This document shows, one piece after another, positions 7,023 to 16,065 of a stretch of DNA of 64,000 nucleotides. The stretch spans positions 115,526 to 179,525 of the forward strand of contig JAZUDI010000037.1 of the NCBI GenBank assembly GCA_045639525.1, in the 5' to 3' direction. The position numbers were made by a program, and so were the translations under genes. The notes below the pieces were generated by a model. It was not told the DNA's origin, did not search any database, and was given only the letters and a program-made list of their open reading frames with translations. Numbering within the stretch: the stretch's first letter is position 1; the number at the start of each line of letters is the position of its first letter. The DNA comes from UBA1181 sp045639525 (GTDB lineage: Bacteria; Bacteroidota; Bacteroidia; Bacteroidales; Paludibacteraceae).

Positions 7023-8255
7023 ATGAAAGATATGAATTACAAGAATTGCAAGTACCCTTTGTTGGCGATGGTTGCTTTGGCCACATGTACGCTCACTGGT
7101 TGTAAAGATGAGTTGATGGAAGAGTTTGAGATGGAAGAAGCGCAGATGAATGTGTTGGAGAATGGTTCTTTGACCGCTGTGAATCTCGGTTATGTATCTG
7201 GTTTCGACCAATACGGTATGCTGGTGCCTTCATTCTCTGTGGCGGATATGAAGAGATGTGGTTTCGACTATGCCGATTTGATCAACGTGCAGATTGGTGA
7301 CGATATCTTCTTGCGGGATGTTCCCTTTGTCACCGGTTTTAATGAAGTAGGCGTGATGGATGTCTGCTTGTGCGACTACAACGCCAAAGGCACCACATTC
7401 GGCTTCGGACAATTGCACGGTAATTTCCAGAAATTCGTAGGCGGTAAGGTGGGCGACCCTATTGTCATTAGTATGAGTAAGAAGGGCGGTTATAGCGAAC
7501 TATATAAGATCATGCACTCTGTTTACGATACCGACAGAGCGAAGTATGGAACGGACGAGCAATTCGCCAATTTCAGGGAGGTGCGTACAACCGGAATGGC
7601 GGAGGGTGTGTTGTATCGCTCAAGCAATCCGCTCAATCTGAAAGATAACCCCGTCAGGTATGCATGCGTCGATCAGTTGGCGAAAAGGGTAGGCATCCAG
7701 ACGGAGATAGATCTTGCCGACACCGACGCGAAGGTGGGTGACTATATGAAATATGACGGTTTCGCCGCTACCTATTGCTCAGGTTTGTTTGAGGCGGGAA
7801 GCACGGTGTGCCTCGGCCTTGATGCCTCTGTTTTCACTGAGACATTTCAAAAGAAGTTAGGAGAGGGACTTCTGTTCATGGTTGACCATCCCGCTCCCTA
7901 CCTTGTGCATTGCAACGAGGGAAAGGATAGATGCGGATTCGTCTCTCTTCTTCTCGAAGCCTTGGCTGGTGCATCTTACAGAGAGGTGGCGGACGACTAC
8001 ATGGTGACGATCACCAACTTCTATCTTGTCCAAAAAGGAAGCGTGGAGTATGACGTTCGTCAGAAGATGTCTGTCGATAGGTTGGTTTGGTTATTGGCTC
8101 ACTACAACTCAGTGCAGGATTACAACACAATTGATTGGGAGCATATCAACCCATCTGCTGTTGACCTACAAAAGGCTGCGCGCGATTATGTTATCGATTG
8201 CGGACTCACAGCGAGCCAGTGCGACCAATTGATTGGAAAACTTCAAAACAGGTGA
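7023..8255 (+). CDS. Lipoprotein tyrosine-protein phosphatase with extra N-terminal domain
   Basis: 410 aa. Signal peptide with lipobox LTGC (Cys27) predicts export and lipidation. Residues ~48-165 form a beta-rich domain of unknown role (LTAVNLGYVSGFDQYG onward). Residues ~185-385 are a Bacteroidota-type tyrosine phosphatase: LYRSSNPLN start and HCNEGKDRCG loop with C298-x5-R304, the C-x5-R catalytic signature. Such exported phosphatases may act on phosphorylated proteins, lipids or sugars; the substrate is unknown. An alternative start at 7032 is possible. Expression is from promoter element B, shared with the 47-aa gene. Confidence 0.85.
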   Translation: MKDMNYKNCKYPLLAMVALATCTLTGCKDELMEEFEMEEAQMNVLENGSLTAVNLGYVSGFDQYGMLVPSFSVADMKRCGFDYADLINVQIGDDIFLRDVPFVTGFNEVGVMDVCLCDYNAKGTTFGFGQLHGNFQKFVGGKVGDPIVISMSKKGGYSELYKIMHSVYDTDRAKYGTDEQFANFREVRTTGMAEGVLYRSSNPLNLKDNPVRYACVDQLAKRVGIQTEIDLADTDAKVGDYMKYDGFAATYCSGLFEAGSTVCLGLDASVFTETFQKKLGEGLLFMVDHPAPYLVHCNEGKDRCGFVSLLLEALAGASYREVADDYMVTITNFYLVQKGSVEYDVRQKMSVDRLVWLLAHYNSVQDYNTIDWEHINPSAVDLQKAARDYVIDCGLTASQCDQLIGKLQNR

Positions 8256-8280
8256 TGATTCCTGCCCGATAGGAACGAAA

Positions 8281-8314
8281 AAGAGAGAAGCCAACCTCCT
8301 GACTTCTCTCTTTT
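8281..8314. terminator. Bidirectional terminator between convergent genes
   Basis: AAGAGAGAAG (8281-8290) pairs with CTTCTCTCTT (8303-8312); T-runs follow on the plus strand and A-runs precede, so it can end both the phosphatase gene and the DUF805 gene. Confidence 0.75.
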
Positions 8315-8344
8315 GTAGATTATACCAATTGCTTATTGTCTCCC

Positions 8345-8731
8345 TTATGACAACATTCCTTCCAATGACTTAGGATCTGGACCATAAAGGTTCTCGCCCT
8401 TGTCGCCCTCTTTGAGGGTGAAGTATAAAAGCGCGAAATTGGCGAGCGGAACAAATCCCAGCAAAATCCACCATCCGCTCTTGTTGATGTCGTGGAGACG
8501 ACGTACTTGGACTGCCAAGGCTGGTAAAAACAATCCCAAACTGACGACCAGCATTAGTAGACTGGCGATAAGACCCAAAGTCAGCATTTCTTGACTGGTT
8601 GCAAACATGGTGATTGCATACACTGGGAGATATAGCAACATGTAGAACAACATGAACATCCAGTACTCTTTTCTTCTTGCGCGACCATTGAAGTTCGCAT
8701 AGTTTTTAAGACATTTAATAAACCATTCCAT
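8345..8731 (-). CDS. DUF805 family membrane protein
   Basis: 128 aa. N-terminal YANFNGRARRKEYWMF, three to four hydrophobic helices and the VRRLHDINKSGWW motif define DUF805 (YhaH-like) inner-membrane proteins, whose function is not established. It follows the RDD gene by 32 bases on the same strand, so the two are probably co-transcribed. Confidence 0.9.
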   Translation of the reverse strand: MEWFIKCLKNYANFNGRARRKEYWMFMLFYMLLYLPVYAITMFATSQEMLTLGLIASLLMLVVSLGLFLPALAVQVRRLHDINKSGWWILLGFVPLANFALLYFTLKEGDKGENLYGPDPKSLEGMLS

Positions 8732-8763
8732 TGTGATAAATGTTATTTAGTGAAACATAGAAT

Positions 8764-9486
8764 CTAATTCGTATCGCTATTCTCTTGTTTGATAAGGGCA
8801 TATTGATAATCGTTGTAGAGCTGTTTGAGAAATACTTCGCTACTCATGCCATCCTGATTGATTTGCAATTTCCTGCACAACGTCTTAACGACCTCATCTT
8901 GCTGGGAGATGAAGTTGGGCTCGTACAATGACCTCAGTGCGAGTTGGACCTCCTTTTCTCCCATCTGTTCCAGATTGGTGTAGTGGGGACGGTAGTCCGG
9001 TTCCACATATCTGTATTCCTCCTCTACGGAGGCTCTGACGATCTTCTTCTTCCATTCGTTCACCACGTAGCACCCGCTGGCCATATCTCCGAACCGTTGC
9101 CCGTGTTTGGTGATCATGACAAATCCGATGATCCAGAAATCAATCGGGTAGATCACCCATCGCATAAAGCATTGTTGGAAAGAGGGTGGTTGGCAATTCT
9201 CCGTGATGACCTTTATCTTCAGAATCTTTTTCCCTAACGTTTTCCCCTGCCAGCAACATTCCAATATGAGGTTTATCAGATAAATAAATACCTCCAAGAA
9301 AATAACTAAATACATGATCGTGTCGGATTTGCCAAAGTTCTCAATGATGCATATTGATAAAACTATGCCGACGACATATTGGATGATACGGTCGATAATT
9401 ACGGCGAGAAGGCGTGTCTCTGGTTGTGCCAGGGTGTAGTTCATCTTCACATATTGGCCGTTTACTATCTCCAAACGATCGTTCAT
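8764..9486 (-). CDS. RDD family membrane protein
   Basis: 240 aa from the ATG of MNDRLEIVNGQYV (an upstream TTG would add seven residues). The RDD core has TRLLAVIIDRIIQY near residue 30 (R and D of the motif), later helices, and KTLGKKILKIKV/GQRFGDMASG typical of the family. The C-terminal ~90 residues are soluble. RDD proteins are membrane proteins of unclear transport or ion-related function. Divergent from the SpoIIM-MoxR operon with which RDD genes are usually grouped; the promoters interlock. Confidence 0.88.
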   Translation of the reverse strand: MNDRLEIVNGQYVKMNYTLAQPETRLLAVIIDRIIQYVVGIVLSICIIENFGKSDTIMYLVIFLEVFIYLINLILECCWQGKTLGKKILKIKVITENCQPPSFQQCFMRWVIYPIDFWIIGFVMITKHGQRFGDMASGCYVVNEWKKKIVRASVEEEYRYVEPDYRPHYTNLEQMGEKEVQLALRSLYEPNFISQQDEVVKTLCRKLQINQDGMSSEVFLKQLYNDYQYALIKQENSDTN

Positions 9487-9501
9487 GTCCTGTTTAATTT
9501 T

Positions 9502-9534
9502 TTGCAAAAGTATGGTTTATTTTTATCTTTGCAA
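9502..9534. promoter_or_regulatory. Two fully interlocked divergent promoters
   Basis: Forward: TTG 9502-9504, 19 bases, TATCTTTGC 9524-9532. Reverse: TTG 9534-9532, 19 bases, TACTTTTGC 9512-9504. Each promoter's -7 box contains or abuts the other's -33 box, so polymerase can occupy only one direction at a time. Forward serves the SpoIIM-like gene; reverse serves the RDD-DUF805 pair. Confidence 0.75.
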
Positions 9535-9553
9535 CTATTATGGTTCTATAATA

Positions 9554-10516
9554 ATGAAAGAATATATTTTTGTACGTCAGAATAAGCGGAAATGGCTCCA
9601 ATATGAGCGGGAGATGCGCGATTTGAAGTCCATCCCCACGAAGCGCTTGTCTGATATGTACCAGGATATAACGGCCGATCTCGCCTATTCGCAAAGCCTC
9701 TTTCCCAAGGCGCGTGTTACGGTCTATCTGAACAATCTCGCATTGGCGCTCCACGATTATCTCTATACCCCCAAAAAGGTGGATTACATTCGGAAGATTG
9801 TCCGTTTCTTCACCTATGTCATCCCCAAAAATGTGGCCGATGCCCATTTTGAACTGAAATTGTCTTTCGCCATCTTCGCCGCATTCACCCTCGTGGGGGT
9901 GATTTTGGCTTATCAAGATATTGAGAATGTAATCGACACCTTGGGATATGGTTATGTGGAGATGACGCTTGAAAACATTAAAAATGGTGTGCCGACGGAT
10001 GTATATGGGCGAACTAACGAGTCGGATATGTTCCTCTTCATCGCACTGAACAATCTTCGGGTGGATTTGATCACCTACTCTTATGGCGTGATACCGATCT
10101 TGGGGCCTGGCTATATCATGATGAAGAATGGTATTATGTTGGGGGAGTTCCAGTCACTCTTCTTCCTGAATGGTGTGGGTTTACAATCCATGACAGCCAT
10201 CTGGATCCACGGAACCATTGAGATCTCCACCATCATCATCGGCGGCGCCGCGGGGTTCGCCTTGGGTTTGGGTTGGGTATTCCCAGGAACCTATTCCCGA
10301 AAGGAGGCGTTGAAACGAAGCGGCCTCAGAAGCGTGAAAATAATACTCTCCATCTTGCCGCTTACCATCTTGGCTGCCTTTTTCGAGAGTTTCCTCACGC
10401 GTCACACGGAGTACCCGCTCTTTGTGAAACTGACGATTATATTAGGCTCTTTGGCCTTCATCATTTTTTACTATATTCTTCTTCCTCATAAAATAAGAAA
10501 GGAGGAGTCGTTATGA
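9554..10516 (+). CDS. Stage II sporulation protein M-like (SpoIIM/DUF95) membrane protein
   Basis: 320 aa from the ATG of MKEYIFVRQNKRKW, which fits the promoter; the longer frame from 9485 overlaps the promoter. A soluble helical N-terminus (~1-100) precedes about five hydrophobic segments; LNNLRVDLITYSYGVIPILG and HGTIEISTIIIGGAAG are typical of the SpoIIM/DUF95 family in non-sporulating Bacteroidota. First gene of the MoxR operon; ATGA overlap with the next gene. Molecular role unknown. Confidence 0.85.
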   Translation: MKEYIFVRQNKRKWLQYEREMRDLKSIPTKRLSDMYQDITADLAYSQSLFPKARVTVYLNNLALALHDYLYTPKKVDYIRKIVRFFTYVIPKNVADAHFELKLSFAIFAAFTLVGVILAYQDIENVIDTLGYGYVEMTLENIKNGVPTDVYGRTNESDMFLFIALNNLRVDLITYSYGVIPILGPGYIMMKNGIMLGEFQSLFFLNGVGLQSMTAIWIHGTIEISTIIIGGAAGFALGLGWVFPGTYSRKEALKRSGLRSVKIILSILPLTILAAFFESFLTRHTEYPLFVKLTIILGSLAFIIFYYILLPHKIRKEESL

Positions 10517-11217
10517 CGCGTCGTCTGCTTTTGCTTCTTGCGCTTTTTTGCGTAAGCCTATTTTCTTGGGGTGGAATGGATGTTGATGAGTCCGATCTCC
10601 CCGATGTTCCCGATTCGATTCGTGCTTATACGGGTGATTCCCTCTTGACCGAATTGGATTCTGCGGATTTGTACTCCTCCGCAAATTCGGATACTATCGC
10701 GGAGTGGGTATGGTATCGAAACGAATATGGTCCGGGAAGATCGTTGCGTAAATACGAGGATAAAAAGCCGATGTTTGATGATCTTGAATTGAATGTCGAC
10801 GCCGTTGTCTGGCTGGTGGCCGGTATGGTGATCTTCCTCGTTGTCGTTGTTTTGGTGGTCACGATCAGTGGCTATCAAAGAAAGAGGATGAGTGTGTACC
10901 AACAACAGGGGCTTGCCTCCACGGTGGAGTTGGAGGGGGGCGATCTGGAACGGATGCTTGGAAAGGAGGATTACAAGGAGGCTGTCCGCATCCTCTATGT
11001 GCAGACACTAACCTGGCTGAACAACAATGGGATGATTCGTTGGGAGCGTTCCAAGACTCCTATCGAATATTATTACGAGGTGGCGGAGAAGAGCCGCAAG
11101 GCGCCTTTCTTGGAGTTGACGCGGATCTTCTTGGAGGCCCGATATGATAAGATTGAGGTGGATCGAGCGATGTTTGATCAAGCCCAAAAATGTGCCAATT
11201 TAATCGTGAAGAGATGA
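10513..11217 (+). CDS. DUF4129-type membrane protein
   Basis: 234 aa. Signal peptide (LLLLLALFCVSLFSWG), acidic extracytoplasmic region to ~95, one transmembrane helix (VWLVAGMVIFLVVVVLVVT, ~97-117), then a cytoplasmic helical domain with EDYKEAVRILYVQTLTWLN and RSKTPIEYY, the DUF4129 core. ATGA overlaps link it to both neighbours. Such proteins are standard members of MoxR/DUF58 operons; function is not established. Confidence 0.85.
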   Translation: MTRRLLLLLALFCVSLFSWGGMDVDESDLPDVPDSIRAYTGDSLLTELDSADLYSSANSDTIAEWVWYRNEYGPGRSLRKYEDKKPMFDDLELNVDAVVWLVAGMVIFLVVVVLVVTISGYQRKRMSVYQQQGLASTVELEGGDLERMLGKEDYKEAVRILYVQTLTWLNNNGMIRWERSKTPIEYYYEVAEKSRKAPFLELTRIFLEARYDKIEVDRAMFDQAQKCANLIVKR

Positions 11218-12563
11218 AGAGAGCGAAATACATAGTTTACTATATGGTCGGGGGCCTCTTTTCGCTTTTTGCATTGGGCGCTTGTGATAGTGAAAGTGAT
11301 GGTCTTCAGGTGAATGATTGGAGCGTCACCTTCGATGAGCATGGATGGGTCTCTACGGATGATCGGAAGTACTCTATCAGTTATCCTTTTGATGTGAACA
11401 TTCTCAGCGAAGAACTTAGATATAACTTCCATAGCATCGATTCGGAGGAGGGTTTCCATGAAGATTATTATCATGTGAGTACACCTGAAAATGGCCATCT
11501 CTCAAAGTCGGTCGATACGATCAATTCGGCGTTGCTGTGGGTGGGTACCCAACCCTATATGGCGCAATATTTCGATAGGGTTATCCATGCCCGGAGCGAA
11601 GCGCTCCTCCCTACGGTTGTCGTGAAGGAGCATTTCTGGAATGAGGCGGATTGCCAGCCTTTCGATATCGAGGCCTTTGCTCGGGAGGTGACGGAGAATA
11701 AAGGGTGCCGCGATTCGGAGCTGAAACTACTTTCTTCCGGTAAGGTGTGCCATCTTCCTACGGAGATGTGCAAATCCCGAATCCACCACGACTCGACCAT
11801 TCCGCTTTTGCGCCACTACACTTCGCATGAGGTGATCGCGACCATTGATGACGAACCGATAGCGATTCGATACACGGCCCCTCATGAGGCGCCTCTCATC
11901 TTGGTCTCCGTGCCATTGCTCTTCACGAACTATGGTGTCACCTATGAGCGGGAGAGTTTTGGTTTCATTCTGAACCTTATGGAGGAGGCCTTCAAAGGCG
12001 GTGAGGAGATGGATGCTGATCTTTTCAGCAGAACTTGGTGTGGCTATTTTGAAGTGCGGTCCTCTAAGAATCTGTTATATGTTTCGGAGAGGAAAAGGAG
12101 AGAGATCCATGCATCCTCTCCACGTTTTGATTTTTCCGGATTAGGTTCTCTACTAATCGATTTGTTGATCGTCGCTCTATTTGTCGGATTCCTTTTGCTT
12201 TATGCGCGAAGGCGCCAACGCATTATCCCCGTGATCAAGGAGCCGGAAAACCGCACGGTGGAGTTGGCCAAGCAGATAGGCAATAACTACTACTGGAAGG
12301 CGGAGGCCAGAGAGGCGTTGCGTAGGAAGTTTGTCATCTTATTGGATTGGATCCGGGAACGGACCAATATCCATTTTGAGGATAATGAGACCTTGGAGGC
12401 GAATGTCACCCATCTCGCCCGTTTGTTGGGCGAGAATCCGAAACCTTTGTTGCTCTTTTTTAGGCGGATGTTCTTCCTCCAGCAAAATTCGATCATTGTT
12501 TCGATGAAGGAGATGACGGATAGTATCGATAAGATGAATTCGATTCTCAAAAAATTAAAATAG
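11214..12563 (+). CDS. DUF4350 lipoprotein/membrane protein of MoxR operon
   Basis: 449 aa from the ATG overlapping the preceding stop. Lipobox-like ALGAC near residue 22 suggests N-terminal lipidation. The large extracytoplasmic region contains NGHLSKSVDTINSALLWVG, as expected for the DUF4350 position in this operon. One transmembrane helix (LIDLLIVALFVGFLLLYA, ~315-335) precedes a cytoplasmic C-terminal helical domain. Assignment relies on operon context plus topology. Confidence 0.7.
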   Translation: MKRAKYIVYYMVGGLFSLFALGACDSESDGLQVNDWSVTFDEHGWVSTDDRKYSISYPFDVNILSEELRYNFHSIDSEEGFHEDYYHVSTPENGHLSKSVDTINSALLWVGTQPYMAQYFDRVIHARSEALLPTVVVKEHFWNEADCQPFDIEAFAREVTENKGCRDSELKLLSSGKVCHLPTEMCKSRIHHDSTIPLLRHYTSHEVIATIDDEPIAIRYTAPHEAPLILVSVPLLFTNYGVTYERESFGFILNLMEEAFKGGEEMDADLFSRTWCGYFEVRSSKNLLYVSERKRREIHASSPRFDFSGLGSLLIDLLIVALFVGFLLLYARRRQRIIPVIKEPENRTVELAKQIGNNYYWKAEAREALRRKFVILLDWIRERTNIHFEDNETLEANVTHLARLLGENPKPLLLFFRRMFFLQQNSIIVSMKEMTDSIDKMNSILKKLK

Positions 12564-12593
12564 ATTATCATACAAAAGTTTAGATTTTCAGAT

Positions 12594-13601
12594 ATGGAAA
12601 ACAATATGGATAATAATATGCAAAGCAGCAATGCGGGAAGCGAACAGTTCGTTTCCGAGGTGACCTACCACGATAAAGTGTTGAAACTCAAAGAGCAGGT
12701 GGCCTCTGTGATTGTGGGACAGGAGAAGATGCTCGATTTGCTCTTGACTGCGGTATTGGCGGATGGCCATACCTTGATCGAGGGTGTGCCGGGCGTCGCT
12801 AAGACCTTGACGGCCCGCTTGATGGCGAAACTGATCAGCGCGGACTTCTCCCGCATGCAGTTTACCTCCGACTTGATGCCTTCCGATGTTTTAGGTACCA
12901 ACGTCTTCAATATGAGTACCAATAGATTTGAATTCCACAAGGGTCCCGCCTTTGGCGATATCATCTTGGTGGACGAGATCAACCGCGCCCCCGCGAAGAC
13001 GCAGTCCGCCCTCTTCGAGTTGATGGAGGAGCGACAAACCACCATCGACGGCGAGTGCCATAGAATGGGCGAGGTTTATACCATCGTCGCCACCCAGAAC
13101 CCGATAGAGCAGGAGGGTACTTACCGCTTGCCGGAGGCGCAGTTGGACCGTTTCCTTTTTAAAATTAAGATCGGTTATCCTACACTGGAGGAGGAGGTGA
13201 AGATCATCGAATCCCACAATGCCAATAAGAAGTTCACCAAGTTGGAGAATGTCTTGCCGGTCATCTCCAAGGAGGAGTTGATCGCCTTGCGCGAGAAGTC
13301 GCACCAAATCTTCATCGACCCTAAGATGATCCAATACATCGCGATGTTGATCCAGGAGACCCGCACCAACAAGTCCATCTACATCGGCGCCTCTCCGCGT
13401 GCCTCCATCGCCTTCTTGCACGCCGCGAAGGCATACGCTCTGATCCAAGGCCGCAACTTTGTCATCCCTGATGATATCAAGACACTTGCCTATCCGATCT
13501 TGTGCCATAGAATCATTTTGACCGCCGAAGCGGAGATGGAGGGCCAAACGGTTGATTCTGTCATCAAGGAGATGATCTCCCGTGTGGAGGCGCCTAAGTG
13601 A
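12594..13601 (+). CDS. MoxR family AAA+ ATPase
   Basis: 335 aa. Walker A GVPGVAKT at 64-71, Walker B ILVDEINRA near 125, then PAKTQSALFELMEERQTT and the sensor region ATQNPIEQEGTYRLPEAQLDRF, all hallmarks of MoxR. MoxR ATPases act as chaperone-like assembly or activation factors for partner proteins, here probably the DUF58/DUF4129/DUF4350 products. Thirty bases downstream of DUF4350 and 76 before DUF58, same operon. Confidence 0.97.
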   Translation: MENNMDNNMQSSNAGSEQFVSEVTYHDKVLKLKEQVASVIVGQEKMLDLLLTAVLADGHTLIEGVPGVAKTLTARLMAKLISADFSRMQFTSDLMPSDVLGTNVFNMSTNRFEFHKGPAFGDIILVDEINRAPAKTQSALFELMEERQTTIDGECHRMGEVYTIVATQNPIEQEGTYRLPEAQLDRFLFKIKIGYPTLEEEVKIIESHNANKKFTKLENVLPVISKEELIALREKSHQIFIDPKMIQYIAMLIQETRTNKSIYIGASPRASIAFLHAAKAYALIQGRNFVIPDDIKTLAYPILCHRIILTAEAEMEGQTVDSVIKEMISRVEAPK

Positions 13602-13677
13602 TCTGTCGGCGACGATTATTTACAATGATTTCACAACGATTATTTACAACGACTGAATTTCTAACATTCACTGACGT

Positions 13678-14991
13678 ATGTTTTTAACCAAAAGGTTTCT
13701 CATCATATTGACGGCCCTTTTGTCGTTTACCGCAACGGGAATGCTCTGGCCCATCTGCTATAAGATCGGGGTAGGGGGGATATTGCTTTTCTTGGTGGCC
13801 TGCCTCCGAGATCTCTTCTCCCTTTACTCGAAGGGGGCTGATGTGGCTTGTGAGCGTGAGTTGCAAAACCGCTTCTCCAATGGTGATCCCAACCCTATCA
13901 TGCTCCACATGAAGAGTTTCTACAAACGCCCGGTCGCGGTGAAGATTATTGATGAGATCCCTGTGGAATTTCAGGATCGCACGTTTGAATTGAGGACGTT
14001 GCTGCCACCGTCGGAGAGGGTGGATTTGCGTTATGATCTCACGCCTAAACGAAGGGGAACCTACCAAATGGGGAACATCCATATCTATGTATCCTCCCTT
14101 TGGGGACTCTTGGAGAGGCGTTTCACGGTGGAACAACCATCCTCTTTCAAGGTCTATCCCTCTTTCATGCTGATCCGAAACATGGAGATTCTCTCTGTGG
14201 AGAACAAGGCGAAGGTGTGTGGTATCAAGCAGGTGAGACGAATCGGTAGCAGTACCGAGTTTGACCAGATCAAGGAGTATGTGCCGGGCGACGATTACCG
14301 TACCATCAACTGGAAGGCGAGCGCGCGTAAGCATCAACTCATGTGTAATCTCTATACCGACGAGCAGTCGCAACAGATCTTCAATGTGATCGACAAAGGG
14401 CGTGGCATGCAGCATACCTTCCAGAAGATGAGCCTGTTGGATTATGCCATCAACGCTTCGTTGGCCCTCTCTTACCTCACGATTCAGCACAGTGACCATG
14501 CGGGGTTGATCACCTTTGAGCAGAAGGTGGACTCCTTTGTGCCCGCCTCTTCGAAGGCGAACCAATTGGAGTTGATCGTGGAGCTCCTTCACAAGGAGGA
14601 GACCACCTACATCCAGAGTGACTACTCTGTCTTGTATGAACTTGTCCGAAGAAAGGTGAACAAGCGAAGCCTTTTTGTCATCTATACGACTTTCGACACC
14701 AATATCAGCATGGAGCGACAGTTGCCTTACCTACGTAAGTTGGCCTCCAGCCACGTCGTCTTGGTGGTCTTCTTCCAGGATGACGAGATGATCAAATTGG
14801 TGGATAAGAAACCCGTTACCACGGAGGATTATTTTGTGCACGTCTCCGCTGCCAACATTGAGTATGAGAAACGTATGATTGTCAAGAACCTCCGCCGCTA
14901 TGGTATTCAATCCATTTTGACAAGGCCGGAGAATCTGACCGTGGATGTCATCAACAAATATTTGGATTTGAAGGCGAAGCGGGTGATATGA
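13678..14991 (+). CDS. DUF58 domain protein
   Basis: 437 aa. Two N-terminal transmembrane helices (~7-50), an immunoglobulin-like stretch, then the DUF58 signature EFDQIKEYVPGDDYR followed by TINWKASARK near residue 200 and a vWA-like C-terminal fold (VIDKGRGM, corresponding to a D-x-S-x-S-type metal site but not canonical). DUF58 proteins are MoxR partners. Last gene of the operon; 544 bases without a convincing gene follow. Confidence 0.93.
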   Translation: MFLTKRFLIILTALLSFTATGMLWPICYKIGVGGILLFLVACLRDLFSLYSKGADVACERELQNRFSNGDPNPIMLHMKSFYKRPVAVKIIDEIPVEFQDRTFELRTLLPPSERVDLRYDLTPKRRGTYQMGNIHIYVSSLWGLLERRFTVEQPSSFKVYPSFMLIRNMEILSVENKAKVCGIKQVRRIGSSTEFDQIKEYVPGDDYRTINWKASARKHQLMCNLYTDEQSQQIFNVIDKGRGMQHTFQKMSLLDYAINASLALSYLTIQHSDHAGLITFEQKVDSFVPASSKANQLELIVELLHKEETTYIQSDYSVLYELVRRKVNKRSLFVIYTTFDTNISMERQLPYLRKLASSHVVLVVFFQDDEMIKLVDKKPVTTEDYFVHVSAANIEYEKRMIVKNLRRYGIQSILTRPENLTVDVINKYLDLKAKRVI

Positions 14992-15452
14992 TGCATGGGC
15001 TTCGCCTTCCCCTTTGGCGTCTTACAGACGCTCTTGCTCACTCGTCGTCGCTCTCCCCAGTATATCGTCGCTCCGTTTGGATGTGCGGGGTTACTCAAAT
15101 GAAGGATGTGGATTACTTATTGTATATCAGACATCTAAGTTAAGATGTCGTTGCCTGGGCTGAGTTGCCAGTTTGTTGCGTGGTTATCCCAATAATTGTT
15201 TATGCCTTCACTGCTTCCATGCATGATATACCAAGTTTGCGTTCAATCTCTGCGATACTCTTGAAAGAGAAATATCAATTCGGGTATGGCGCGTACAAAT
15301 TTCATAATTCTGGGTTTATCTTGGCACAAGATTATATAAAAAAACGAATTTTGCAACTTTTAAGTTGCAGAATTATGAAAACACGTTAGTTTTTAACCCT
15401 TGTTGAATATATGTATGAGAAGGCATAAATCTCTATTTTTTTAGACGAATGG
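14992..15452. other. Gene-poor spacer
   Basis: No convincing coding region. A 74-codon frame at 15165-15389 has no recognisable protein character. The only structured item is the palindrome at 15347-15374. Confidence 0.5.
15347..15374. repeat. Imperfect 28-bp palindrome
   Basis: Core TGCAACTT-TT-AAGTTGCA (15352-15369) extended by AATT on each side with one mismatch, followed closely by ATG AAA ACA CGT TAG. It looks like an operator or the promoter remnant of a lost gene. Confidence 0.55.
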
Positions 15453-15484
15453 TTGTACTAGAAAATATCTTTTCTTACATTTGT
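15453..15484 (+). promoter_or_regulatory. Promoter for tandem lipoprotein genes
   Basis: TTG 15453-15455, 20 bases, TACATTTGT 15476-15484; 51 bases before the first lipoprotein ATG. Confidence 0.65.
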
Positions 15485-15535
15485 GTCGTTGCTAAGCGTA
15501 AGCGTATAGGTGTAAATGTTTCTAAAACAATCGGT

Positions 15536-16039
15536 ATGAAAAGTAAGTTTATATGGATGGCGACATGTTTGTCCGCCCTGTTTGTCTCGTGTGAACGCGA
15601 TGTGCTGTATGACGATGGTTTCGATGAGGCTGTGATGGTTGCTCCCAGCAGCATGAAGCTGGTAAAGTCGGAGGTGTTGCGGTATGAATTGCCTGAGTTA
15701 TATTTCCTCTGGGAAAATGAACTCGCCAGTATCTCGATAAGTAGATCGATGCGGTATGTCGAATTGTACGCGACTTGCACGCCGTTCCGTGCGGAGGAGT
15801 TTAGCCAGTATGATGATTGGACGTGGCGTGCGTCAGAACGTGTCGGAGATACTTTGAACGTCTATTTGATCACCTCATCTTCCTCTACCAATGTCACGCT
15901 CTCTTATGAGTATTATACAGTGGGAAATGAGTTGATCCTTACGGCGAAGAAACGAGAATGGAAGGATGCGTTGGAAGGACAAACGGAGTGTTATACGGGT
16001 CGAAAGTTGCAGTTCGTTCCGGTGAAAAAAAGACGATGA
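15536..16039 (+). CDS. Lipoprotein, tandem paralogue 1
   Basis: 167 aa starting at MKSKFIWMATCLSALFVSC with lipobox FVSC. The mature protein begins with an acidic YDDGFDEAVM stretch; the rest is polar and beta-rich (RVGDTLNVYLIT, LSYEYYT). No family recognised. It is ~90% identical in most blocks to the next gene; differences concentrate around residues 60-75 and 115-150. Likely an outer-membrane or periplasmic lipoprotein. Confidence 0.75.
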   Translation: MKSKFIWMATCLSALFVSCERDVLYDDGFDEAVMVAPSSMKLVKSEVLRYELPELYFLWENELASISISRSMRYVELYATCTPFRAEEFSQYDDWTWRASERVGDTLNVYLITSSSSTNVTLSYEYYTVGNELILTAKKREWKDALEGQTECYTGRKLQFVPVKKRR

Positions 16040-16065
16040 GTGTGTAATTTAATCAAGATTTAGTT

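Noticed and set aside
15165..15389. 74-codon plus-strand frame
   Set aside because: No recognisable motif and no promoter; treated as non-coding spacer.
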